Below are positions 1 to 6,734 of a stretch of 13,466 nucleotides of DNA, in pieces. The notes under the pieces were generated by a model. It did not search any database. It was not told where the DNA came from and saw nothing but the letters and a program-made list of their open reading frames with translations. The translations under genes and the position numbers were made by a program. Source of the DNA: Pyrinomonadaceae bacterium (GTDB lineage Bacteria; Acidobacteriota; Blastocatellia; Pyrinomonadales; Pyrinomonadaceae); contig JAGOWF010000044.1 in NCBI GenBank assembly GCA_018060305.1, positions 1 to 13,466 on the forward strand, read 5' to 3'. Numbering within the stretch: the first letter of the stretch is position 1; the number at the start of each line of letters is the position of its first letter.

Positions 1-347
1 GCCCGGGCAACCTCAACGCCAAACAGCGTCATAGGATTAAAGCCCTGCGCGACCGCGAGCACGGTGTAGGTGCCCGGCAGAATGCGGGCGAGAAAGCTGC
101 CGTCCCGCGCGGACGAGACCTGCTTAAGAAGCTTAGACGTGCCTGAGCGAAAGATCGCGACCGATGCGTCGGCGATCGGCCCGCCGGCCTCGTCGAGCAC
201 GCGCCCCTTGATAACGCCCAGATTGCCTGTATTCTCGATAACGACCCCGGCATTAGCCGAGGGCGCGGCAAACCACGGCACCACGATCATGGCGATCACC
301 ATGAATGCAGCCTTCCAAAGCCGTCTTGTCGTTAACGAAAATCCCAT
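1..347 (-). CDS. Exported protein with carboxypeptidase regulatory-like domain (5' part only)
   Basis: Only the first 115 codons are present; the gene runs off the left edge. Reading leftwards from ATG 347-345, the protein starts MGFSLTTRRLWKAAF. A basic stretch is followed by a hydrophobic segment (about residues 15-27) and an Ala-rich end (AAPSANA, about 27-33), which is a convincing Sec signal peptide. From about residue 42 it reads GVIKGRVLDEAGGPIADASV, then RDGSFLARILPGTYTVLAVAQGF. This is the pattern of a carboxypeptidase regulatory-like (CarboxypepD_reg, Ig-like beta-sandwich) domain, common at the N-terminus of outer-membrane or surface proteins in Acidobacteriota and Bacteroidota. 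The rest, which would show whether a TonB-dependent barrel or something else follows, is missing. An in-frame TTG at 359-357 lies about 9 nt after GGAG and could be an alternative start. I prefer the ATG because the signal peptide fits directly behind it. Confidence 0.8.
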   Translation of the reverse strand, partial: MGFSLTTRRLWKAAFMVIAMIVVPWFAAPSANAGVVIENTGNLGVIKGRVLDEAGGPIADASVAIFRSGTSKLLKQVSSARDGSFLARILPGTYTVLAVAQGFNPMTLFGVEVAR

Positions 348-375
348 CGAAGTCGACAATTCGAACAACTCCCGT

Positions 376-404
376 ATTTTGTTCCCAAAAATCAAGCGTG
401 TCAA
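376..404 (-). promoter_or_regulatory. Sigma-70-type promoter for the exported regulatory-domain protein
   Basis: On the minus strand a perfect -35 box TTGACA (404-399) is followed after 17 nt by CAAAAT (381-376), which matches the -10 consensus at 4 of 6 positions. The predicted transcription start is near 369, about 20 nt upstream of ATG 347. Inferred from box matches only. Confidence 0.5.
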
Positions 405-448
405 GCGGGGAAGTGTCCGCGTTTGTGCGCTGTAAGATGCCTTGAAAC

Positions 449-476
449 TTGACAAAGTTTGCCCTCACGGTAGAAT
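449..476 (+). promoter_or_regulatory. Strong sigma-70-type promoter for tRNA-Ser
   Basis: A perfect -35 TTGACA (449-454), a 16-nt spacer and TAGAAT (471-476, 5 of 6 to consensus) sit just ahead of the tRNA. Transcription would start near 483 and leave a leader of about 20 nt before the mature 5' end at 503. It lies back-to-back with the promoter at 376-404. Confidence 0.72.
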
Positions 477-502
477 TGAAATCTGTCTTGAGACGCCCAT
501 CC

Positions 503-593
503 GGAGACGTGGCTGAGCGGCTGAAAGCGGCGGTTTGCTAAATCGTTAAGGGTCAAAAGCCCTTCACAGGTTCGAATCCTGTCGTCTCCGCCA
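503..593 (+). tRNA. tRNA-Ser, anticodon GCU (reads AGC/AGU)
   Basis: The acceptor stem GGAGACG (503-509) pairs perfectly with CGTCTCC (583-589), followed by discriminator G (590) and an encoded CCA (591-593). The T-arm contains the canonical GGTTCGAATCC. The anticodon loop TTGCTAA (535-541) places GCT at 537-539, closed by a stem that includes two G-U pairs. The variable region is long and holds its own arm (AAGGG...CCCTT), the class II hallmark of serine tRNAs. Length is 91 nt with CCA. It stands alone, with no other tRNA next to it. Confidence 0.96.
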
Positions 594-676
594 TCTTTAA
601 CCGGTCTGCAATCCTTCGCAGCCTGCCTGCTTAGATAATCGGAACTTTCGGACTACACTCACGATGAGGTATTCCT

Positions 677-1294
677 ATGTTCATCGAATTTCACCCGGCT
701 CTCGCAGAGATCTCGGCGTGGACGAATATGTTCGCGCTTGATCAGACCGTGACCTGGGCCGAGAAGATACTCAGGCCCGTTATCGTTTACATCGCACTGG
801 TTGTAATGCTCCGCGTATTTGGCAAGCGAGAGCTCGCCCAACTCAATCCGTTTGATCTTGTCGTGATACTCTCGCTGTCGAATACGGTTCAGAATGCGAT
901 CATTGGCGAGGATAATTCGCTGATTGGCGGCGTTGTCGGGGCGGTAGCGCTGTTATCGATCAATTTTGCGTTTTCGCATCTTAAGTATTCGTCGCGACCT
1001 CTGGAGGCCCTGACCGAGGGTGTCCCGGTCAAGCTGGTCGCCGATGGAAAAACGGACAAGAGGCAATTGCGACGAGAGCTTATCACCACGCGCGATCTTG
1101 ACATCCTGGCACATCAAAAAGGCTTTGAGGATGCGAACGACCTGGAAAAGGTCGTTCTCGATCCAAACGGCACTTTTCTCGTGTATGGAAAAGATGAGAT
1201 CAAGGACGCGAAATTCAAGAGCGAAGTGCTGAAGAAGATCGGTGATCTCTCGAAACAGTTGACCGAGCTCAATACGGCCTTACAAAAGGGTTGA
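677..1294 (+). CDS. DUF421 (YetF/YcaP-type) membrane protein
   Basis: A 205-residue protein of the DUF421 family (YetF in Bacillus, YcaP in E. coli), whose biochemical role is poorly defined. Hydrophobic stretches at about residues 30-50, 62-75 and 86-100 give an N-terminal membrane part. Between them lies the family signature RVFGKRELAQLNPFDLVVIL (about 55-74) followed by SNTVQNAIIG. From about residue 110 a soluble domain begins with RPLEALTEGVPVKLVADGK and continues with RRELITTRDLDILAHQKG, the usual cytoplasmic half. The C-terminus (about 175-205) is Lys/Glu-rich and probably helical. ATG 677 has GAGG at 665-668, eight nt upstream; ATG 728 (residue 18) is a weaker alternative. It precedes gltX by 47 nt with no clear terminator, so co-transcription is possible. 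Confidence 0.9.
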   Translation: MFIEFHPALAEISAWTNMFALDQTVTWAEKILRPVIVYIALVVMLRVFGKRELAQLNPFDLVVILSLSNTVQNAIIGEDNSLIGGVVGAVALLSINFAFSHLKYSSRPLEALTEGVPVKLVADGKTDKRQLRRELITTRDLDILAHQKGFEDANDLEKVVLDPNGTFLVYGKDEIKDAKFKSEVLKKIGDLSKQLTELNTALQKG

Positions 1295-1341
1295 CGTGAC
1301 GGTTTTGCGTTCTCAACTCTCTTAAGTGAAACTAATTCGTT

Positions 1342-2877
1342 ATGACTGTTCGCGTCAGATTTGCGCCTTCCCCGACCGGATACCTCCATATCGGCAGCGC
1401 CCGAACTGCTTTATTTAACTATCTTTACGCACGCCACACCGGCGGCAAGTTTTTGCTTCGAATAGAGGACACCGACCTTGCCCGTTCGACAGAGGAATCT
1501 ACTCGGTCGATCCTCGACGGGCTCGATTGGCTCGGTTTTGCGCCGGATGAAGAGATCGTATTCCAGTCGGATAACGCCGAAAAGCATCGCGAGACGGCTC
1601 GGCGTTTGCTCGCCGAGGGCAAGGCTTATCGAGATTTTACGCCCAAGGCCGAACCGAATGATGCAAACGTGAAGGATGCGATCAAGGAACGCGCGCGAGC
1701 TCAGGGCGGCGACAAGAACATGCGCGACAATCCGTATCGCGACTTGCCGGCCGCTGATTCGGACGCACGAGCTGCTGCGGGCGAACCATTCGCGATCAGA
1801 CTAAAGGTGCCCGAGACTGGCAGGACGGCATTTGAGGACAGCGTTTACGGCCTCCAGGAACGCGACTACGCCGATACCGAGGATCTTGTGCTGCTGCGCT
1901 CTGACGGGCATCCGCTTTACAATCTCGCCGTCGTCTGCGACGACATCGAGATGGCGATCACGCACGTCATTCGCGGTCAGGACCATCTCACAAATACTCA
2001 CAAGCAGATCCTGATCTACGAGGGGTTGGACGTCACGCCGCCGACTTTCGCCCATTTGCCGCTGATAATGGCCCCGAACAAGGGCAAGCTGTCAAAGCGG
2101 AAACACGGCGAGGTCGTCTCGATGACGACCTATCGCGATGCAGGCTTTCTGGCCGAGGCGTTTCGCAATTTTCTCGCATTGCTCGGCTGGTCGGCAGGCG
2201 AGGAGCAGGAGATATACTCGCTCGACGAACTGGTGACGAAATTCTCGCTCGACGGCATCCACCGATCGAATGCCGTGTTCAACTTTCACGAGGGTGACCC
2301 AAAACGCTGGACCGACGACAAGGCCATCTGGATGAACGCCGAATACATCCGCGCTGGGGCGCTTGCCGATCTGCTGCCGTACGTCAAGGCCGAGCTAAGG
2401 GCCACCAAACTATGGCGCGATGAATATGAGGATGATGACCGTGGTTGGTATGAACGGACAGTTGATCTGATCCGTCAACGATTTTTCACGCTTAAAGATT
2501 TCTCGTCGCAGGGGCGTGCGTATTTCAGCGAAGATTACGACTTTGACCCGGCTGCGATCGAGAAAAACCTGAACAAGTTTCCGGAACTCAAGACGTGGCT
2601 GCCGGAACTCGCGACACGATTTGGATCGGAGTTTGGCGAAGGTGTCGGGGCGCCGGCGGCCAGCCTGCGGCCTTACACTGAAGAAAACATTGAGGTTGTC
2701 GTAAAAGCCTTTACCGAAGAAAAAGGCACAAAGCTCGGCGTCATCATGAATGGGGCCCGCACGCTGCTCACGGGCGTCGCCGTCGGGCCGTCGATGCTGT
2801 CTGTGTTCGAGATTCTTGGGCCCGAACGGGCTATAATGAGGTTAAAGGGCCACGTCGCGTGGAATACAGCCGAATGA
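1342..2877 (+). CDS. gltX: Glutamate--tRNA ligase
   Basis: Class I aminoacyl-tRNA synthetase that charges tRNA-Glu with glutamate in the cytoplasm; 511 residues, normal for bacterial GluRS. The N-terminus reads VRFAPSPTGYLHIGSARTAL, with the HIGH-type motif HIGS at residues 16-19. GluRS catalytic blocks follow, including FLLRIEDTDLARS and the region ending in IRGQDHLTNTHKQ. The KMSKS-type loop is KLSKR at residues 249-253. The remainder is the helical anticodon-binding part, ending in a bacterial GluRS-like region (NGARTLLTGVAVGPSMLSVFEILG). No strong Shine-Dalgarno is seen before ATG 1342, but the conserved N-terminus fixes the start. Whether it also misacylates tRNA-Gln for the amidotransferase route cannot be read from this window. 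Confidence 0.97.
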   Translation: MTVRVRFAPSPTGYLHIGSARTALFNYLYARHTGGKFLLRIEDTDLARSTEESTRSILDGLDWLGFAPDEEIVFQSDNAEKHRETARRLLAEGKAYRDFTPKAEPNDANVKDAIKERARAQGGDKNMRDNPYRDLPAADSDARAAAGEPFAIRLKVPETGRTAFEDSVYGLQERDYADTEDLVLLRSDGHPLYNLAVVCDDIEMAITHVIRGQDHLTNTHKQILIYEGLDVTPPTFAHLPLIMAPNKGKLSKRKHGEVVSMTTYRDAGFLAEAFRNFLALLGWSAGEEQEIYSLDELVTKFSLDGIHRSNAVFNFHEGDPKRWTDDKAIWMNAEYIRAGALADLLPYVKAELRATKLWRDEYEDDDRGWYERTVDLIRQRFFTLKDFSSQGRAYFSEDYDFDPAAIEKNLNKFPELKTWLPELATRFGSEFGEGVGAPAASLRPYTEENIEVVVKAFTEEKGTKLGVIMNGARTLLTGVAVGPSMLSVFEILGPERAIMRLKGHVAWNTAE

Positions 2878-2904
2878 GTTGGAAAAGGATAAGGTTATCG
2901 AACT

Positions 2905-3321
2905 ATGAAAGGATTCAAATCAAACATCGAGAAGGATACGCTGAAGAATAAGAATTTTCGGAAAGTGATCTATACGTCGGCCCACAGCCAGCTTGTGTAT
3001 ATGAGCCTCAGGCCAAAGGAAGAGATCGGCCTGGAGACGCATCCCGAGAACGACCAGTTTCTTAGGTTTGAGGGCGGCCGGGGCAAGGTGCTCATTGACA
3101 AGGAAACCTATTCGGTCAAGGATGGCGACGCCGTCATTGTCCCTGCCGGCGCAAAGCACAATGTCATCAATGTTTCGCCGAAGGACGAACTGAAGATCTA
3201 TACGATCTACTCGCCGCCGCATCACAAGGATCAGATCGTCCGAAAGACAAAAGCGGAAGCTGAGGCGAACGACGAGGAATTTGACGGCAAGACGACCGAG
3301 AAGAGCAAAGCCCGTAAATAA
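2905..3321 (+). CDS. Small cupin-domain protein
   Basis: A 138-residue single-domain cupin, probably a cytoplasmic metal-binding beta-barrel. Cupin motif 2, G-x5-P-x-G-x2-H-x3-N, is matched exactly by G74, P80, G82, H85 and N89. Motif 1 is degenerate: G42, H46, then Glu48 and Gln51 where classical cupins have His and Glu (HPENDQF), and E56. The pattern IGLETHPENDQFLRFEGG resembles a subfamily of small cupins often annotated as sugar-isomerase-like, but no substrate can be named. The last 30 residues are Lys/Glu-rich and look disordered. It lies 27 nt after gltX, with AAGG as a modest ribosome site. Its TAA is followed immediately by the ATG of the next gene, so the two are probably translated together. 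Confidence 0.85.
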   Translation: MKGFKSNIEKDTLKNKNFRKVIYTSAHSQLVYMSLRPKEEIGLETHPENDQFLRFEGGRGKVLIDKETYSVKDGDAVIVPAGAKHNVINVSPKDELKIYTIYSPPHHKDQIVRKTKAEAEANDEEFDGKTTEKSKARK

Positions 3322-3714
3322 ATGCTGAATAAGGACATTCAGGCTTACAACGATGCTCGGACGCCGTCAGATCGAGAGATCTGTACGTCGCTCGCTATCG
3401 AGATCACCACCCGGTTGAATGAGGCTGAGAACAAGATCTGGCACGCTCATCCGGTCTGGTTCCTGGATGGCAACCCGATCGTCGGCTACAGCAAACTCAA
3501 GGCCGGCATCCGCCTGATGTTCTGGAGCGGCGCGAGTTTTGACGAAGATCAATTACAGCCGGGCACGGGAAAGTTTAAGGACGCATCGATCACTTATACA
3601 TCTACCGATCAGATCGACGTGAAAGCCCTCAAACGCTGGCTCAAGAAAGCAGCAACGATCCAGTGGGACTATAAGAATATTGTCAAACGAAAAGGTGTTT
3701 TGGAACGGATCTAG
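3322..3714 (+). CDS. DUF1801-family protein (YdhG/CyaY-like fold)
   Basis: A 130-residue protein that looks like DUF1801, a small alpha/beta fold related to frataxin-like and YdhG proteins with no settled function. The typical middle section is visible: ENKIWHAHPVWFLDGNPIVG (about residues 36-55), then YSKLKAGIRLMFWSGASF. A TSTDQIDVKALKRWLKKA segment (about 93-110) fills the usual C-terminal helix. ATG 3322 begins directly after the upstream TAA with zero spacing, which suggests translational coupling to the cupin. Its stop codon lies inside a strong hairpin (3703-3739). Family assignment is by remembered pattern. Confidence 0.75.
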   Translation: MLNKDIQAYNDARTPSDREICTSLAIEITTRLNEAENKIWHAHPVWFLDGNPIVGYSKLKAGIRLMFWSGASFDEDQLQPGTGKFKDASITYTSTDQIDVKALKRWLKKAATIQWDYKNIVKRKGVLERI

Positions 3715-3739
3715 CAGCTTTTGCTTCTGCGATCCGTTC
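3703..3739 (+). terminator. Hairpin across the DUF1801 stop codon, possible transcription or decay barrier
   Basis: GAACGGATC (3703-3711) and GATCCGTTC (3731-3739) are perfect 9-bp inverted arms. Inside them GCAG (3714-3717) pairs with CTGC (3727-3730), leaving a 9-nt loop; the TAG stop (3712-3714) falls in the left side. No T-run follows, so this is not a standard intrinsic terminator. It may shield the 3' end of the upstream message or partly separate it from the hydroxylase gene. Confidence 0.45.
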
Positions 3740-3794
3740 GCAGGTAACAGGCTTTCCCTGCCTCGCATCGAATCAATGAAAGGAGCCGCCTGAC

Positions 3795-4706
3795 ATGCCA
3801 ACCGACGCTTCAACCGCCGCCATCGAATCAGACTTTACCATCGAGAATTTTCGCGTCTCGGACGAAGACCTGCCTGAGTTTCGAGACATGAAGTTCGAGA
3901 ATATCAACGAGCTTCATCTCGATCATCCCGGTGCCAACGACACGGAATACCGAGCACGCCGAGACGTGATCGCGGGCTATGCAAAGAGCTTTCGCGAGAC
4001 CGGCGAGATCACCGATGTCGATTACAGTCCGCGCGAGCAGCGCGTCTGGCGGTATGTGGCGGAAGAGTTAGAGGAACTCCAGCAAAAGTACGCGTCACCG
4101 TTTTACCTCCGAGCAAAAAAGGAACTCGGCATCAGGACAGACCGAATCCCGCAGCTCTCGGAAATGAACCGCCGGTTGAAAGAACTGACCGGTTTTCGCC
4201 TCGCCCCGATCGAAGGCCTGGTCGAAACGCGCGGGTTTCTCTCTTGGCTGTCGTATCGCGTGATGCTCTGCACACAATACATTCGCCACCACTCGCAGCC
4301 CGCCTATACGCCCGAGCCTGACATCGTGCATGAATCGATCGGACATATTCCGATGTTCACGAATCCGAATTTTGCGGACTATTCGCAATTCGTCGGCCTT
4401 GGCGCACGGGTCGCAAATGACGAACAACTTGAGCAGCTTGGCCGTCTCTATTGGTTCACCGTCGAGTTTGGCCTCATCGAGCACGAAGGTTCGATTAAAG
4501 CATACGGCGCGGGATTGCTTTCATCATTCGGCGAACTCGAACACGCCTTCTCTGACAAGGTCGAACGCCGTCCGTTCGATCTCGAACAGGTCATCAACCA
4601 CGAATACACCTACAGCGACATGCAGCGGGTGCTGTACGTGATCCCGTCGTATGCGGAGCTGAAAGAGGTGACGAGGACGTATATCGAAACTTTCGACGGA
4701 AAGTAG
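3795..4706 (+). CDS. phhA: Phenylalanine 4-monooxygenase (aromatic amino acid hydroxylase)
   Basis: Non-heme iron, tetrahydropterin-dependent hydroxylase that converts L-phenylalanine to L-tyrosine with O2. The 303 residues hold the catalytic domain only; there is no N-terminal ACT regulatory domain. Iron ligands are H179 and H184 (in DIVHESIGHIP) and E224 (in YWFTVEFGL), with the 5- and 40-residue spacings of human PAH (H285, H290, E330). Other family blocks are CTQYIRHHSQPAYTPEPD (about 159-176) and SIKAYGAGLLSSFGELEHAF. These read more like animal PAH than the shorter Pseudomonas PhhA. ATG 3795 follows AAGGAG by 9 nt; the in-frame ATG at 3777 hits a stop after five codons. It opens the Phe/Tyr cluster. 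No pterin dehydratase (phhB) is adjacent. Tyrosine or tryptophan as substrate is not excluded by sequence alone, but hppD and hmgA downstream favour phenylalanine. Confidence 0.93.
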   Translation: MPTDASTAAIESDFTIENFRVSDEDLPEFRDMKFENINELHLDHPGANDTEYRARRDVIAGYAKSFRETGEITDVDYSPREQRVWRYVAEELEELQQKYASPFYLRAKKELGIRTDRIPQLSEMNRRLKELTGFRLAPIEGLVETRGFLSWLSYRVMLCTQYIRHHSQPAYTPEPDIVHESIGHIPMFTNPNFADYSQFVGLGARVANDEQLEQLGRLYWFTVEFGLIEHEGSIKAYGAGLLSSFGELEHAFSDKVERRPFDLEQVINHEYTYSDMQRVLYVIPSYAELKEVTRTYIETFDGK

Positions 4707-4719
4707 TATTTTACAGTGT

Positions 4720-5265
4720 ATGAGTGAATGGTCCTCGGTCAGCATCGGCTCGGTGATCGACGCGATCGAGACGATGCGGGCGGAGGGGATCATTGAAAAA
4801 TATGCGATCGGCGGAGCATTTGCTGCCGTGCTTCATGCCGAGCCGATCGCGACTATCGATCTTGACGTCTTTTTTCTCTCCAAAGAGAAACAGAGCGGCG
4901 CGATCCTAAGTTTGGAGAGTTTGTATGATTTTGCCCGACGAGCCGGCCACTCGTTCGATCATGAATTTATCAATATTGACGGCTGGCTGGTGCAGTTTAT
5001 CGAATCAAGCAGTAACTCGCTTTGGTCGGAGGCGGTTCAAGCAGCAGACACGGTTGTGTTGGGAGGGCGAAGTATTCCGATCATCGACCGGGAACATCTT
5101 GTCGCGTCGTGGCTATTGGCCGGCAGAGTAAAGGACTATAGCAAGATAGCCCTGTTTGCGAGCAGCGACATTATTGATGATGCAAAGCTGAGCAATATTC
5201 TTGAACGGCACGGCTTGGTCGCAAAATGGGAGAAGGAGAAATGGAGATTTGGCGATGAAAAATGA
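4720..5265 (+). CDS. Nucleotidyltransferase-fold protein (DUF6036/AbiEii-like), paired with a small downstream protein
   Basis: A 181-residue protein with the start of a nucleotidyltransferase fold: YAIGGAFAAVLHAEPIATIDLDVFF, with G31-G32 and the acidic pair D47/D49. The strand that normally carries the third catalytic carboxylate reads INIDGWLVQFIES, with Gln where an Asp would be expected, so catalysis is doubtful. The C-terminal part, REHLVASWLLAGRVKDYSKI then LSNILERHGLVAKW, fits the helical half of DUF6036/AbiEii-type proteins. It starts 13 nt after phhA without a clear Shine-Dalgarno and overlaps the next gene by 11 bp. Such proteins often occur in toxin-antitoxin-like pairs; here the pair sits inside a catabolic operon. 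Function unknown. Confidence 0.7.
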   Translation: MSEWSSVSIGSVIDAIETMRAEGIIEKYAIGGAFAAVLHAEPIATIDLDVFFLSKEKQSGAILSLESLYDFARRAGHSFDHEFINIDGWLVQFIESSSNSLWSEAVQAADTVVLGGRSIPIIDREHLVASWLLAGRVKDYSKIALFASSDIIDDAKLSNILERHGLVAKWEKEKWRFGDEK

Positions 5266-5461
5266 CCTCGTGATCGCAGATCTTAGTACGCGTAAGGAGA
5301 CATTCAGAGCGTATGTGCGCTCACTCTCGCCGGACGAGAAAATAGCCCGCCTCGTAGCGCTGCAGGAACAATATTATTCAATGCTGAAATTACGGGCGGC
5401 GAACGGCGGAAGGCCGATCCCGACCGACTGGCAAAAATGGTTCAGAGCTAAACACCGTTGA
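5255..5461 (+). CDS. Small helical partner of the nucleotidyltransferase-fold protein
   Basis: A 68-residue protein, MKNDLVIADLSTRKETFRAY through WQKWFRAKHR. I chose ATG 5255 rather than the earlier in-frame ATG at 5201 because GGAG lies just upstream (about 5243-5246) and the 11-bp overlap with the preceding gene is typical of coupled pairs. Using 5201 would add 18 unlikely residues read from inside the neighbour. The centre, SLSPDEKIARLVALQEQYY (about 23-41), is an amphipathic helix. I recall small proteins of this EKIxxLVxLQ type following DUF6036-like nucleotidyltransferase genes elsewhere, so an antitoxin or chaperone-like role is possible. That is inference; no named domain is recognised. 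Its calculated charge appears basic at the C-terminus. Confidence 0.65.
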   Translation: MKNDLVIADLSTRKETFRAYVRSLSPDEKIARLVALQEQYYSMLKLRAANGGRPIPTDWQKWFRAKHR

Positions 5462-5499
5462 AAGTTCCTTTAAGTTGAAGCGAGGAACCGGACAATATC

Positions 5500-6651
5500 A
5501 TGACAACAACACAGAATCCTTTAGGATTGAAGAAGATTCACCACGTCGAATTCTACGTCGGCAATGCTAAGCAGGCGGAGTTTTACTACCGTAAGGCGTT
5601 TGGGTTTTCGCGGCACGCGTATGCGGGGCTTGAGACGGGCAATCGCGAGACGACGAGTTACCTGATGCGGCAGGGCAATGTGAATTTTGTCCTGACGGCG
5701 CCGATGGGGCCGGAGCATCCGGCGGCGGACCATCTAAAGAAGCACGGCGACGGTGTGAAGGACATCGCGTTCTATGTCGAGGACGCCGACCATGCGTTTA
5801 ACGAGGCGGTCAAACGAGGCGCAACGCCCGTCATCGAGCCGCACGATTGGCAGGACGATAACGGCAGCGTCCGCAAGGCCGCGATCGCGACCTATGGCGA
5901 CACGATACATTCATTCATCTCGTACAACAGTGTCAGTAGCCCGCACGTAAGTAAGGGCTCAGCGTCGAATGGACACTCCGCAGGATATAGCGGCCCGTTC
6001 CTGCCCGGCTTTGTCTCGCAAGAGGTCGCGGGCGACGGCGTCGGGCTGATGATCGTCGATCACATCGTCGGAAACGTCGAGCTCGGACAAATGAACGTAT
6101 GGGCCGACTTTTACCGTGACGTAATGGGCTTTTTCCGCTATATCACGTTTGACGACAAGGATATCTCGACCGAGTACTCGGCCCTGATGTCGATCGTGAT
6201 GAGCGACGGCCAGCACAATATCAAGTTTCCGATCAACGAGCCCGCCGAGGGCAAGGGCGGCAGATCGCAGATACAGGAATACATCGATTTCTACCGCTCC
6301 GCTGGCGCTCAGCACGTCGCCCTGCTCTGCCGCGACATTCGACATACGGTCGGTATGCTTCAGGACAACGGCGTCGAATTCCTACGCGTCCCGGACGAAT
6401 ATTACGAAGAGATCCCGGATCGTGTCGGCGAGATCGACGAATCGATCGATGACCTCAAACGCCTCGGCATCCTCGTCGATCGCGACGACGAAGGCTATCT
6501 GCTGCAGATATTCACCAAACCCGTCGAGGATCGCCCTACCGTCTTTTACGAGATCCTGCAGCGAAAAGGCTGCAAAGGCTTTGGCAAAGGCAACTTCAAG
6601 GCACTCTTTGTCTCGATCGAGGAAGAGCAACGACGGCGAGGCAATCTCTAG
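5500..6651 (+). CDS. hppD: 4-hydroxyphenylpyruvate dioxygenase
   Basis: Fe(II) dioxygenase that turns 4-hydroxyphenylpyruvate into homogentisate by decarboxylation, ring hydroxylation and side-chain migration. The 383 residues form two vicinal-oxygen-chelate domains. The N-terminal one (about 12-155) begins IHHVEFYVGNAKQAEFYYRK; the C-terminal catalytic one (about 185-355) carries the iron ligands H188 (VDHIVGNVE), H272 (QHVALLCRDI) and E351 (FYEILQRKG). Spacings of 84 and 79 match the Streptomyces-type enzyme. The C-terminal FGKGNFKALFVSIEEEQ is the usual lid helix. A GAGGAA (about 5482-5487) precedes ATG 5500 by about 12 nt, slightly far. It is separated from phhA by the two-gene nucleotidyltransferase module and from hmgA by a large palindrome. 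Its substrate must come from a tyrosine aminotransferase not in this window. Confidence 0.96.
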   Translation: MTTTQNPLGLKKIHHVEFYVGNAKQAEFYYRKAFGFSRHAYAGLETGNRETTSYLMRQGNVNFVLTAPMGPEHPAADHLKKHGDGVKDIAFYVEDADHAFNEAVKRGATPVIEPHDWQDDNGSVRKAAIATYGDTIHSFISYNSVSSPHVSKGSASNGHSAGYSGPFLPGFVSQEVAGDGVGLMIVDHIVGNVELGQMNVWADFYRDVMGFFRYITFDDKDISTEYSALMSIVMSDGQHNIKFPINEPAEGKGGRSQIQEYIDFYRSAGAQHVALLCRDIRHTVGMLQDNGVEFLRVPDEYYEEIPDRVGEIDESIDDLKRLGILVDRDDEGYLLQIFTKPVEDRPTVFYEILQRKGCKGFGKGNFKALFVSIEEEQRRRGNL

Positions 6652-6655
6652 ACAT

Positions 6656-6725
6656 TTTTGCCACGAATTACACGAATCGCACGAATAAGATCTGATTCGT
6701 GTTATTTGTGTAATTCGTGGCAAAA
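6656..6725. repeat. 70-bp near-perfect palindrome built from ACGAAT 9-mers, between hppD and hmgA
   Basis: The outer 18 bp are perfect inverted arms, TTTTGCCACGAATTACAC (6656-6673) and its complement at 6708-6725. The inner halves 6674-6690 and 6691-6707 pair at 13 of 17 positions around a central AGATCT, giving 31 of 35 pairs with essentially no loop. Each arm is itself repetitive: ACGAAT recurs at a 9-nt period (6663, 6672, 6681). It begins 4 bp after the hppD stop and ends 9 bp before the hmgA ATG. I recall similar CCACGAATTACACGAAT words scattered in environmental bacterial genomes, so a dispersed REP- or MITE-like element is likely. As RNA it would form a long hairpin and could act as a bidirectional terminator or mRNA barrier. 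Confidence 0.85.
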
Positions 6726-6734
6726 TCCTTTCTT

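Noticed and set aside
503..593. Integration hotspot at the tRNA-Ser 3' end
   Set aside because: No integrase follows and I saw no repeat of the tRNA 3' end within the window.
4095..4484. A 129-codon minus-strand frame
   Set aside because: It is antisense to the catalytic core of the phenylalanine hydroxylase and has no recognisable motif.
5201..5254. Longer N-terminus for the 68-residue protein
   Set aside because: The extra 18 residues are read from the neighbour's coding sequence; ATG 5255 has GGAG upstream and a typical short overlap.
6656..6725. Insertion sequence end or attachment site
   Set aside because: No transposase or integrase is nearby and no target duplication was seen; a small dispersed palindromic repeat fits better.
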